A DNA stretch of 64,000 bases from Brucellaceae bacterium (GTDB taxonomy: Bacteria; Pseudomonadota; Alphaproteobacteria; Rhizobiales; Rhizobiaceae), in NCBI GenBank assembly GCA_020637755.1, contig JACKJW010000012.1:13328-77327 (forward strand), read 5' to 3'. Positions 25,533-33,516 of this stretch are shown one piece after another (position 1 is the stretch's first letter; each line of letters begins with the position of its first letter). The position numbers were made by a program, and so were the translations under genes. The notes beneath the pieces are model-generated. The model was not told the DNA's origin. It was given only the letters and a program-made list of their open reading frames with translations, and ran no database searches.

Positions 25533-26969
25533 ATGGCTTTCGGCGTCTTTCTGACCGGCAATTCTGCCGACAACACTTTGGTCGGCACGAATTTTGACGA
25601 CATGCTCGACGGTGGCGCAGGCGCGGACCGCATGGTTGGCCGCGGCGGCAACGATTTCTACTTCGTCGACAACGCCAACGACGTTGTTGACGAGCGCGGC
25701 GGCTTTGCAACCGACATCGACTGGGTCTTCACCACGGTCAATGTGAACATCGGGCAGTCCGGCCGCTTTCTGGGCGACATCGAAAATGTCGTGCTTCTCG
25801 GCTCCGCAGACATCTCGGTCATCTTCGCCAACAACCTCGACAACAAGCTCTACGGCAATTCCGGCAACAACACTCTGAACGGCGGCGGCGGCAACGACAC
25901 GATCTACGGCGGCGACGGCAACGACCGCATCATCGGGCTTTCCGGCAATGATTTTCTGGACGGAGGCGAAGGCAATGACCGGTACGAGTTCAACAGCTTT
26001 TCCTCCAATCCCACAGCCCTTGGACGCGACACGATCGTGGACAGCGGCGGTGATGACCGGTTGGAGGTTCTAAATTTCTCCGACATCGAGGGCGCCCTGC
26101 GCAACGGCAGCGACCTGAACATCACCTTCCGCTTCGGGCAGCTGACGATTGAGGATCATTATGCGGCAGACGGTGCCATCGAGCAGATAATCGCCTTCCG
26201 TGAAGAGCCAAGCACCATCTTCATGAACATCGCCACCGGCCCGGTGGGAAGCGATGACCGCGATCTGGTTGCAGGCACCAATGTGAACGACCTGCTCAAG
26301 GGCCTTGGCGGGGCCGACATCATTTTTGCCAATGGCGGCGATGACACCGTCTTTGCCGGCAGCGGCGATGACGTCGTTTACGGTGGCAAGGGCAATGACA
26401 CGCTGTTCGGCGATGGTGGCGACGATATCCTCTACGGGAGCTACGGACAGGACACGCTGATCGGCGGCGAAGGACTGGACCGGCTGGAAGGCGGCCTCGA
26501 TAGCGACATCTATGACTACCGCACGTCTGCCACTCTGCTGAAACACGGCGAGGACACGATCTTCGACGAGGGCGGCAGTGCCGACACGATCCTTGTCGAC
26601 AATCTGCGCGAGGTCGTCTCGATGGTCTTCGACGGAGATGATCTGGTCATCACCACGAAAACGGCCGTCATCACCATCGAAGACCAGCGCAACGCTGATC
26701 ACACGGTTGAATATATCGCGGACGGAACGCGCAGGGTCAGCCTGCCGGATGCGCCCTTTGGCGCCAACGCAGGCGCCTTTTCCTTGGCATCCGCGTCAAC
26801 GGAAGGCCTTGTGCTCGATTTCGGGAATGATCTGCGGGTCAGCGATCTCGCACGGCTGTCCCTGGCGGCCTTGGGCAACGCGGATGCGCACACGCCCCTC
26901 CTGGTCGATGCAAACGGGATCGACGTGTCGGGCACCTCGGCCACTGACTATGGCGGGCTCTGGGTCTGA
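25533..26969 (+). CDS. RTX-type calcium-binding repeat protein (hemolysin-type)
   Basis: 478 residues with two blocks of GGxGxDxxx nonapeptides: residues about 10-40 and 110-150 (such as GGGGNDTIYGGDGNDRIIG) and a longer array at about 250-325 (such as GGKGNDTLFGDGGDDILYG). Each block is followed by a beta-rich stretch with QLTIEDHYA or VITIEDQRN. These nonapeptides bind calcium in a parallel beta-roll. There is no Sec signal peptide; such proteins usually leave through a type I secretion system, but no T1SS gene is in this window. AGGAGGG at 25522-25528 is a strong ribosome-binding site. No enzymatic domain is visible. Confidence 0.9.
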   Translation: MAFGVFLTGNSADNTLVGTNFDDMLDGGAGADRMVGRGGNDFYFVDNANDVVDERGGFATDIDWVFTTVNVNIGQSGRFLGDIENVVLLGSADISVIFANNLDNKLYGNSGNNTLNGGGGNDTIYGGDGNDRIIGLSGNDFLDGGEGNDRYEFNSFSSNPTALGRDTIVDSGGDDRLEVLNFSDIEGALRNGSDLNITFRFGQLTIEDHYAADGAIEQIIAFREEPSTIFMNIATGPVGSDDRDLVAGTNVNDLLKGLGGADIIFANGGDDTVFAGSGDDVVYGGKGNDTLFGDGGDDILYGSYGQDTLIGGEGLDRLEGGLDSDIYDYRTSATLLKHGEDTIFDEGGSADTILVDNLREVVSMVFDGDDLVITTKTAVITIEDQRNADHTVEYIADGTRRVSLPDAPFGANAGAFSLASASTEGLVLDFGNDLRVSDLARLSLAALGNADAHTPLLVDANGIDVSGTSATDYGGLWV

Positions 26970-26980
26970 CGAAGGCCGGG

Positions 26981-27670
26981 TCAGTCGATCAGGCCGAATT
27001 CCGACAGCGCCTTCAGCATGGCGGGCAGGTCGGCGAGCCGCGAGATGACCGTTTCCGCACCGGCATCGCTCAGCCGGTCGGCAAGGCCCGGATAGGCATG
27101 CGAGCCGCCGGTGAAGCCGATGACGCGCATGCCTGCCGCCCGGGCGCCATGCACGCCGTGCACGGAATCCTCGATCACGAAGCAATCGGCGGGCTTTGCG
27201 CCCGCTTCGCGCGCGGCATGCAGGAACACGTCCGGCGCAGGCTTCTCGCGCACGCCTTCCAGGCTCTTGGCTGACCAGACCGGACCGCCGATGAATGGGG
27301 CCAGCCCCGTCGCCGCAAGCTCGATGTCGAGCCGCTCGGAAGACGAGTTGGAGCAGATGCAGCGGTTCGGACCGGCGGCCAACAGCGCCTCGCGCGCGCC
27401 TTCGATCGGCTTCACCTCGCGCTTGAGACGGCTGTCCACATCCTTTTCGCACCGGTCGATCAGGCTGGCCTGGAAGGGAATGCCGGCCTCGCTTTCGATC
27501 GTCTCGAGGATCTTGCGGAAGGACAATCCGGAAAACCGTTCGCAGATTTCCTCTGCGCTGACCGGATAACCCGCCTCGGCGAGAAGTTTCGCCTCGACAC
27601 GCGCCGCAACGATCTCGGAATCGGCCAGCGTTCCATCGAAGTCGAAGATTACCAGGGCAGGTCCGGGCAT
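26981..27670 (-). CDS. HAD family hydrolase, phosphoglycolate-phosphatase-like
   Basis: 229 residues. Motif I IFDFDGTLADSE holds the nucleophile Asp; motif II is in CICSNSSSERL; motif III Lys lies near KPAPDVFLHAARE; and motif IV is FVIEDSVHGVHGARAAGM. The alpha-helical cap is between motifs I and II. This is the subfamily IA-v3 pattern of beta-phosphoglucomutase and small sugar-phosphate phosphatases; the substrate cannot be told. The ATG at 27670 is preferred over an upstream TTG at 27697. It converges on the RTX gene with 11 bases between. Confidence 0.9.
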   Translation of the reverse strand: MPGPALVIFDFDGTLADSEIVAARVEAKLLAEAGYPVSAEEICERFSGLSFRKILETIESEAGIPFQASLIDRCEKDVDSRLKREVKPIEGAREALLAAGPNRCICSNSSSERLDIELAATGLAPFIGGPVWSAKSLEGVREKPAPDVFLHAAREAGAKPADCFVIEDSVHGVHGARAAGMRVIGFTGGSHAYPGLADRLSDAGAETVISRLADLPAMLKALSEFGLID

Positions 27671-27750
27671 GGGAACATCCGCATCAAACTGATCCAATAT
27701 CGGGTGGAAACGCTCTAGGCCTGCGCGCCGCGCCGTGCAAGCAGTCGCAC

Positions 27751-29421
27751 TTATTCCACGGTGATTTCAGTGCGCTTGCCCGCGCTGACCGTGGCCTTGG
27801 CGGTCTTCTTTTCGTCGCGGCCTTCATGGGTGACCGAGACCTCATAGTCGCCGGGCGGCAGGGTTTCCTGGTGTTCGGTGCCGTAGGCACCCGAAAGGCC
27901 CTTCTGTGCGCCGGCAATGTCCTTCACCGAGCGGATGTCGATGCGATAGGCCCCCGGCGCGGTGATCGCCAATACGCCCGCATTGAGATTCACCGTCGCT
28001 TCAGTTGCCTGTCCGGCCTTGACCGAAACCGGCACTTCCGCCGTGGCCTGGCCAAGACGCGCCACCAGCACGAAATCGCCCTCAGGCACGAAGAGACGGT
28101 TATCCGGTCCGTAGCCGCCATTGAAATTGTGGCGGCTGCCATCCGCAGCGGCGGTTGCGGCCAGAACGTCGAAGCGTATGTCGCCGCTGCCGGCCTTCTC
28201 GCCATCCGCGGTGAAGGTCGCATGCGGGATCACGGTTCCCGCCGGAATCACGATGGTGGTCTCCAGCGTCTTTCCGGCCTCTACCTGCACGTCCTTCTTG
28301 GCTCGGGCCTCGGCAATGCGCCCGTGGATTTCCACCAGTCCCGCCCCGGCATAGACCGTCACCGTCCCGTAACCACCGTCCTCGCCGCCGTTGAAGCGCA
28401 TGTCGACGCGCGCATCGGAGCCTGTTTCGGGGCCGTTTTCCGTGAAGAGCGGCGTGACCTTCAAAATGCCCGCATCAAAGATGATCTCTGTTTCCACGGG
28501 CTTGCCGTCCGCAGCCACCTCGACCACTTCCTCGTTGGTCAATGCGCCAAGCTTCGCAACGGCCACATAGTTTCCGGGCTTGAGTGCAAAGGAGCGAACC
28601 CCGCCATAGGTGCCGTCCACCGCCGTGCTGCCGCGTGAACCATCCTCGGCCAGCGGATAGAAATCCCAACGCACATCGTCATTGCCTTCCAGCGCCGGGC
28701 CGCCTTCGTACAGATAGGCCTTGGCCACGACATTGTTGACCGGGTCTGCTACCGGCTTCTCCTCTTTCGGCGCGGCAGGCCTTTCCTCGACCGTTTCAAC
28801 CCTGGCAATCGTGCCTTTGAGCGCGTCTTTCAGCGATCCGGCATCCTTGGCATCAAAATATTTGCCGCCGGTCTCCTCCGCCAGACAGGCCACCTGCTTG
28901 CCTTCTTCAGCGCTCAGGCCGAAGCCGACCACATGGGCGGTGAAATCGACGCCGGAGCTTTCCAGTGCGCGGGCCAGCGCGCAAGGGTCGCCGCCGCAGG
29001 TCTCCAGTCCGTCGGTCACCAGCACGACCGTGGCCTTTTCCTCTGTCGAGCGCAGCGCCTTGGCAGCCATCTCCACCGCCCCGGTCAGTGGCGTCTTGCC
29101 CTTCGGGTTAAGTTTCGCCGCGAAGGAGGAGATGGCCGCGGCAGTACCGGCAGCCGGCGCAATCGCCAGCTCGATGTCGTCGCACGCGCCCTTGGTGCGG
29201 TGGCCATAGACCATCAGGCCGATCTCGTTTTCCGTGGGGATGGCACCCAGCACCTCGCCAAGGGTCTCGCGCGCAATCTCGATCTTCGGCCGCCCGTCGA
29301 TCTGGCCCCACATCGAACCTGATGCGTCCAGCACCACGATGCTGCGATCCGCCGCGACGGCCGCACTCGTGGCCGTCAGGATGAAGGCGAGGCCTGCCGC
29401 CACGCGGTTGATGCCGTGCAT
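27751..29421 (-). CDS. Exported von Willebrand factor A domain protein with C-terminal beta-sandwich repeats
   Basis: 556 residues. A signal peptide (about 1-23) is followed directly by a VWA domain with an intact MIDAS motif D32-x-S34-x-S36 (LDASGSMWG) and a TDGLETCGGDPC loop. From about residue 235 to the end, four similar beta-rich units of about 75-90 residues follow, each with a glycine-rich GxYG segment, a LPPGDYEVSV-like strand and an AG...ETxV strand. The protein is probably periplasmic or exported and binds a ligand through the metal site. It is divergent from ccrM. I do not know a defined function; similar proteins are annotated only as VWA-domain proteins. Confidence 0.85.
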   Translation of the reverse strand: MHGINRVAAGLAFILTATSAAVAADRSIVVLDASGSMWGQIDGRPKIEIARETLGEVLGAIPTENEIGLMVYGHRTKGACDDIELAIAPAAGTAAAISSFAAKLNPKGKTPLTGAVEMAAKALRSTEEKATVVLVTDGLETCGGDPCALARALESSGVDFTAHVVGFGLSAEEGKQVACLAEETGGKYFDAKDAGSLKDALKGTIARVETVEERPAAPKEEKPVADPVNNVVAKAYLYEGGPALEGNDDVRWDFYPLAEDGSRGSTAVDGTYGGVRSFALKPGNYVAVAKLGALTNEEVVEVAADGKPVETEIIFDAGILKVTPLFTENGPETGSDARVDMRFNGGEDGGYGTVTVYAGAGLVEIHGRIAEARAKKDVQVEAGKTLETTIVIPAGTVIPHATFTADGEKAGSGDIRFDVLAATAAADGSRHNFNGGYGPDNRLFVPEGDFVLVARLGQATAEVPVSVKAGQATEATVNLNAGVLAITAPGAYRIDIRSVKDIAGAQKGLSGAYGTEHQETLPPGDYEVSVTHEGRDEKKTAKATVSAGKRTEITVE

Positions 29422-29498
29422 AATCCACTCCGTCCAAGAGATTCGAGCCCCAGTGTTTTTGTGCCAAGCCTGACGCCGGAAAGCAATTGAGCCGCCGC

Positions 29499-29555
29499 TT
29501 AACCACTTCTTCACCCTGTTCGGTAACCATGTTTCCCAGTTGAGTTCGAGTAACC
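29499..29555 (+). promoter_or_regulatory. Tandem TTAACC/GTAACC elements upstream of ccrM (possible CtrA sites)
   Basis: TTAACCAC at 29499-29506, GTAACCAT at 29523-29530 and GTAACC at 29550-29555 are spaced 24 and 27 bases apart just before the ccrM start. The CtrA half site is TTAACCAT-like, and ccrM is CtrA-controlled in Caulobacter and in rhizobia. A GATTC (GANTC, the CcrM target) lies at 29440-29444. No full TTAA-N7-TTAA site is present. Confidence 0.4.
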
Positions 29556-29567
29556 GGGTTTGAGTAC

Positions 29568-30701
29568 ATGACCGCAGTGCGCCTGCTGGACGACCTTGCC
29601 GCGTCCGCCAAGAAAGCCGACTGGATCGACACCATCCTGAAGGGCGATTGCGTCGCCGCGCTGGAGCGGCTTCCCGAAAAATCCGTCGATGTGATCGTTG
29701 CCGATCCGCCCTACAACCTTCAGCTCGAAGGCGCACTCACCCGCCCCGACCAGTCGAAGGTCGACGCGGTCGACGACCACTGGGACCAGTTCGAGAGTTT
29801 TGCCGCCTATGACGCCTTCACCCGCGCCTGGCTGCTTGCGGCCCGCCGCGTGCTCAAGCCGAACGGCACGATCTGGGTCATCGGCTCCTACCACAATATC
29901 TTCCGCGTCGGCACGACCCTGCAGGACCTCGGCTTCTGGATCCTCAACGATGTGGTCTGGCGCAAGACCAACCCGATGCCGAACTTCAAGGGCCGACGCT
30001 TCCAGAACGCCCACGAAACGCTGATCTGGGCCTCGCGCGACCAGAGCGCCAAGGGTTACACCTTCAACTATGACGCCATGAAGGCCGCCAATGACGATGT
30101 GCAGATGCGCTCCGACTGGCTGTTCCCGATCTGCAATGGCGGCGAACGCCTGAAGGATGCGGACGGCAACAAGGTGCACCCGACCCAGAAGCCGGAGGCC
30201 CTTCTTGCCCGCATCATGTCTGCCACCACCAAGCCGGGCGATGTGGTGCTTGATCCCTTCTTCGGCTCCGGCACCACCGGCGCGGTGGCCAAGATGCTGG
30301 GGCGCCACTTTGTCGGCATCGAGCGCGAGCAGTCCTATATCGACGCGGCCTCGGCACGCATCGCGTCGGTGGAACGCCTTGATGGCGCGGCGCTGAAACA
30401 GTTGCAGCCCAAGCGCGCCGAACCGCGCGTGGCCTTCGTTTCGCTGATCGAATCCGGCCTGATCGCCTCCGGCACACGCCTCACCGATGCACGCCGCCGC
30501 TTCACCGCGACCGTGCGTGCCGACGGAACACTGGCCAATGACAGCGGTGCAGGCTCCATCCACCGCATGGGCGCGCAGGTGCAGAACCTTGAGGCCTGCA
30601 ATGGCTGGACCTTCTGGCACTACGAGGAGAAGGGCACGCTGAAACCCATCGATGAACTGCGCCGCCAGGTCCGCGAAACCATGGCCGCCGCCGGCGCCTG
30701 A
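29568..30701 (+). CDS. ccrM: CcrM-type adenine DNA methyltransferase (GANTC)
   Basis: 377 residues, the length of alphaproteobacterial CcrM. VIVADPPYNLQLEG is the catalytic DPPY motif and DPFFGSGTTGAVA is the SAM-binding motif, in the beta-class order. The C-terminal domain (about 270-377, with LIESGLIASGTRLTDARRRF) is the RAMA-type extension needed by CcrM for recognition. It methylates the adenine of GANTC and is a cell-cycle regulator in alphaproteobacteria rather than part of a restriction system; no restriction gene is adjacent. The start is the ATG at 29568. Confidence 0.94.
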   Translation: MTAVRLLDDLAASAKKADWIDTILKGDCVAALERLPEKSVDVIVADPPYNLQLEGALTRPDQSKVDAVDDHWDQFESFAAYDAFTRAWLLAARRVLKPNGTIWVIGSYHNIFRVGTTLQDLGFWILNDVVWRKTNPMPNFKGRRFQNAHETLIWASRDQSAKGYTFNYDAMKAANDDVQMRSDWLFPICNGGERLKDADGNKVHPTQKPEALLARIMSATTKPGDVVLDPFFGSGTTGAVAKMLGRHFVGIEREQSYIDAASARIASVERLDGAALKQLQPKRAEPRVAFVSLIESGLIASGTRLTDARRRFTATVRADGTLANDSGAGSIHRMGAQVQNLEACNGWTFWHYEEKGTLKPIDELRRQVRETMAAAGA

Positions 30702-30789
30702 GGCCGGGAGCAAGCTTTCGGGCATCCGGTTTGGGAGAGCCGCTGCCTGATTTTCCGCCGTTCCCCTCCAGTCGCGCGCGGAATCCCTG

Positions 30790-30823
30790 ACGCCCGGAGC
30801 CCCCGCTCCGGGCGTTATGTTTT
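30790..30823. terminator. Terminator hairpin between ccrM and mutY
   Basis: ACGCCCGGAGC at 30790-30800 pairs perfectly with GCTCCGGGCGT at 30805-30815 around a CCCC loop. The tail on the plus strand is TATGTTTT, so the U-run is imperfect. It lies between two convergent genes and may serve both. Confidence 0.6.
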
Positions 30824-30846
30824 GGGCTGCCTGGCATCCTGTTTGG

Positions 30847-31986
30847 TCAGCGCGCGCTCGCCTTTGGCTGCGTCACACCCGGCAGTGCCGCCTCCAGTGC
30901 CTTTTTCATCACCGTGGGCAGCGCTTCGCCAGCCAATGTTTCAGCGGCAGCCCACCATTGACTGGCTGCTGCAAGGGCGCAGACGTCCGTCGCCCGCCAG
31001 ACTTCCAGATTGAGCTCGAAATGCGTGAACACATGGCGCACGGAGCCGCAGGCCTGCCACGCGGCAGGGAAGGGAGCTGCGCCCGCACCGGTGGCGCCAT
31101 CCTTGTTTGATGTCCAGCCTGTCGTTGGAAGGCCGGTCATCCCTCCCAGAAGCCCGGCAACGGGCCGCCGCTCCAGCAGCACCGAGCCGTCAGGCGCTAC
31201 TGCGACGAAAGCCGCGCCCTTGCGAACCGGCTTGGCCTTTTTCGGTGCCTTGACCGGAAACCGCCCGGCATCCAGTCCGGCCGCCGGAACCGCGCAATCG
31301 GCATTGAGCGGGCACACTACGCAGGCAGGTTTGCGCGGCGTGCAGAGCGTGGCGCCGAGATCCATCATCGCCTGCGCGAAATCGCCCGGCCTGCCCTGAG
31401 GCACCAGCGGTGCGAGGGCCGCCTTCACTTCGGACTTGGCCCTGGGCAGCGGTGTGGCAATCGCGCGGTGCCGGGTCATCACGCGCTCCACATTGCCATC
31501 AACCACGATGGACGGGCGGTCAAAGGCGATCGCCGCAATGGCCGCTGCCGTGTAGTCGCCAATCCCGGGAAGCGCGCGCAATCCGGCTTCGGTGTCGGGG
31601 AACCGGCCGTCGTGGTCGCGCATCACGGCTTCCGCGCAGGCCTTCAGGTTGCGCGCCCGGCTGTAATAGCCAAGCCCCGCCCACGCTTTCATCACCTCTT
31701 CGGAAGGGGAAACGGCCAGCGAGGCCACATCCGGCCAAAGCGCCATAAACCGCTCGAAATAGGCGCGCACCGCCTGCACGGTGGTCTGCTGGAGCATGAT
31801 TTCCGACAGCCAGACGCGATAGGGGTCGGCCCGTATGCCGCGCGCCCGTTCCGCCGGGGTCACCCGCCAGGGCAGGATGCGGTGCTGCCGGTCGTACCAG
31901 CCCAGCAGCCGGCCGGCGAAATCGTCATGCACGGGTCCTGCCTGCGGTGGCATGGTGGCATCTGGGGTGGTATCAGTCGGCATCAT
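30847..31986 (-). CDS. mutY: A/G-specific adenine glycosylase MutY
   Basis: 379 residues. The catalytic Glu is in SEIMLQQTTVQAVRAYFERF, the helix-hairpin-helix is LPGIGDYTAAAI with the family VDGNVERVMTR segment, and the 4Fe-4S cluster motif is C-x6-C-x2-C-x5-C (CTPRKPACVVCPLNADC). A C-terminal NUDIX-like domain for 8-oxoG recognition begins near FVAVAPDGSVLLERRPV. It removes adenine paired with 8-oxoguanine. The start is placed at ATG 31986, where two ATGs are adjacent; a much longer open frame upstream runs antisense through the DUF721 gene and is rejected. The DciA-like gene is divergent, with 30 bases between the starts. Confidence 0.94.
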   Translation of the reverse strand: MMPTDTTPDATMPPQAGPVHDDFAGRLLGWYDRQHRILPWRVTPAERARGIRADPYRVWLSEIMLQQTTVQAVRAYFERFMALWPDVASLAVSPSEEVMKAWAGLGYYSRARNLKACAEAVMRDHDGRFPDTEAGLRALPGIGDYTAAAIAAIAFDRPSIVVDGNVERVMTRHRAIATPLPRAKSEVKAALAPLVPQGRPGDFAQAMMDLGATLCTPRKPACVVCPLNADCAVPAAGLDAGRFPVKAPKKAKPVRKGAAFVAVAPDGSVLLERRPVAGLLGGMTGLPTTGWTSNKDGATGAGAAPFPAAWQACGSVRHVFTHFELNLEVWRATDVCALAAASQWWAAAETLAGEALPTVMKKALEAALPGVTQPKASAR

Positions 31987-32016
31987 CGCATCACGTGAGG
32001 AAATCGGCTTCAGGTC

Positions 32017-32520
32017 ATGGCAAGCCCTCCCGGCAAACGCAATGCAGAACCGGTCAGCGATCTGGTGTCGGCCATCATCGACCCGGTATTGCGCAAGCGT
32101 GCCGGTGTCTCGGTCAGCCTCGTGCAATCGTGGGAGGAAATAGCGGGCCCGCGTCTGGCGGCAACCTCGCGGCCCGAGCGCATCGTCTGGCCGCGCCGCA
32201 CCGGAGATGACGATCCCTTCGAGCCGGCCACGCTCGTGGTCGCTTGCGAGGGCTTTGCCGCGCTTGCCCTGCAACACGAGACGGGCGAGGTGATTGCCCG
32301 CATCAATGCCTTTCTGGGCTTTGCCGCCATCGGCCGGGTGAAGATCGTCCAGAAGCCGGTGCGCCTGCCCGAGCGGCCGAAGCCGCGCGCGCTGCGCCCG
32401 CTGACCGGCAGCGAGGAGGCTGCCCTTGCCGCCCGGCTGGACGGCATCGAGAGCGACAGCTTGCGCCGTGCGCTGGAGCGGCTCGGGCGCGGCGTTCTGG
32501 GCGAGAAGGGGCGCCGCTGA
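32017..32520 (+). CDS. DUF721 / DciA-like protein
   Basis: 167 residues. The DUF721 core covers about 12-95, with VSDLVSAIIDPVLRKRAGVS and LVQSWEEIAGPRLAATSRPE. The Arg/Pro-rich middle (LPERPKPRALRPL) and a basic tail follow. DciA is the ancestral helicase (DnaB) loader in bacteria without DnaC/DnaI, and DUF721 is its defining domain; in Rhizobiales such a gene usually stands beside mutY and before dsbA-smc as here. I infer a DnaB-loading or replication role, not proven from sequence. Confidence 0.82.
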   Translation: MASPPGKRNAEPVSDLVSAIIDPVLRKRAGVSVSLVQSWEEIAGPRLAATSRPERIVWPRRTGDDDPFEPATLVVACEGFAALALQHETGEVIARINAFLGFAAIGRVKIVQKPVRLPERPKPRALRPLTGSEEAALAARLDGIESDSLRRALERLGRGVLGEKGRR

Positions 32521-32664
32521 GCCGCGCGCACCGCATTGTGAACGCTGTGTGCCGCCTGCCATATGGCTTTTGCGTGAACTTTCCTTAATTTGCCCCACGA
32601 CGCGCTTTAGTGCCATCAAGGACGCAAGAAGTTTCGACCCCCATCGACCGATCAGGTGATTCGC

Positions 32665-33444
32665 ATGAAAATGACCCTTTCCAAGCCCGTGACCGCCATT
32701 TTTGCCGCGCCGTTTCTGGCGCTGGCGCTGACAGCCTGCTCCGACAATTCCGGTTCGGAGAAAAAGGCTGCCGAGGCGCCCGCAAAGCCTGCCGCCGAGG
32801 CGCCTGCCAAGACCGAGGCACCGGCAGCCAAGCCGGCAGAAGCCCCTGCCGCCACGCCGGCCAAGGCCGAGGTGAAGGTACCGGAAGCCCAGGGCGAAGC
32901 CGATGTGGCCAAGCTGATGGAAGCCGGCGCGCTGCCCGACCAGTGGCTCGGCGACGAGAAGGCCCCGGTGACGATCATCGAATATGCTTCAACGACTTGC
33001 GGTCATTGCGCCCATTTCCACGAGACGACCTGGCCGGAACTGAAGAAGGCTTACATCGATACGGGCAAGGTGCATTTCGTGCTGCGCGAATTCCCCTTCG
33101 ATCCGCGCGCGACAGCCGCCTTCATGCTCGCCCGCTGCTCCGGCAGCAACTACTACCCGATGATCGACGTGCTGTTCAGCCAGCAGAACGTCTGGGCCCG
33201 CGCGCCGCAGGAAACCGCGGCCCAGGTGATGTTCCAGACGGTCAAGATTGCCGGTTTTTCACAGGAGTCCTTTGACGCCTGCTTGAAGGACCAGCAACTT
33301 CTCGACAATGTGAATGCCGTGAGGAACAAGGCGGCCGACGAATTCAAGGTGGATGCCACGCCGACCTTCTTCATCAACGGCAAGAAATATTCGGGAGCAA
33401 TGCCGTTTGCGGAAATGGCGGCGATTATTGACAGCATGGAGTAA
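32665..33444 (+). CDS. DsbA-like thioredoxin-fold lipoprotein
   Basis: 259 residues. Lipoprotein signal with lipobox LALTAC (Cys25), then an Ala/Pro/Lys/Glu-rich linker (about 30-75), then a DsbA-type thioredoxin domain with the active site C112-G-H-C115 and a cis-Pro segment DATPTFFINGKKYSGAM. It should work in the periplasm as a thiol oxidase or isomerase attached to a membrane. The ATG at 32665 has AGGTGA 6 bases upstream; a GTG at 32656 is less likely. It stands between the DciA-like gene and smc, a conserved order. Confidence 0.9.
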   Translation: MKMTLSKPVTAIFAAPFLALALTACSDNSGSEKKAAEAPAKPAAEAPAKTEAPAAKPAEAPAATPAKAEVKVPEAQGEADVAKLMEAGALPDQWLGDEKAPVTIIEYASTTCGHCAHFHETTWPELKKAYIDTGKVHFVLREFPFDPRATAAFMLARCSGSNYYPMIDVLFSQQNVWARAPQETAAQVMFQTVKIAGFSQESFDACLKDQQLLDNVNAVRNKAADEFKVDATPTFFINGKKYSGAMPFAEMAAIIDSME

Positions 33445-33516
33445 GGCCCGCGCGCGCGCCGGCCTTCGCGCCCACGCGCGCCGCTGCGTCTCGGCATGTC
33501 ACGGGGGGAGGGGCTG

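Noticed and set aside
25348..25554. A small open frame between the lipoprotein and RTX genes.
   Set aside because: It has no ribosome-binding site, overlaps the RTX start and has a Pro/Arg/Ser-rich composition typical of non-coding GC-rich DNA.
29568..30701. The ccrM gene as part of a restriction-modification system.
   Set aside because: No restriction endonuclease gene is next to it, and the protein matches the orphan cell-cycle CcrM type with its C-terminal extension.
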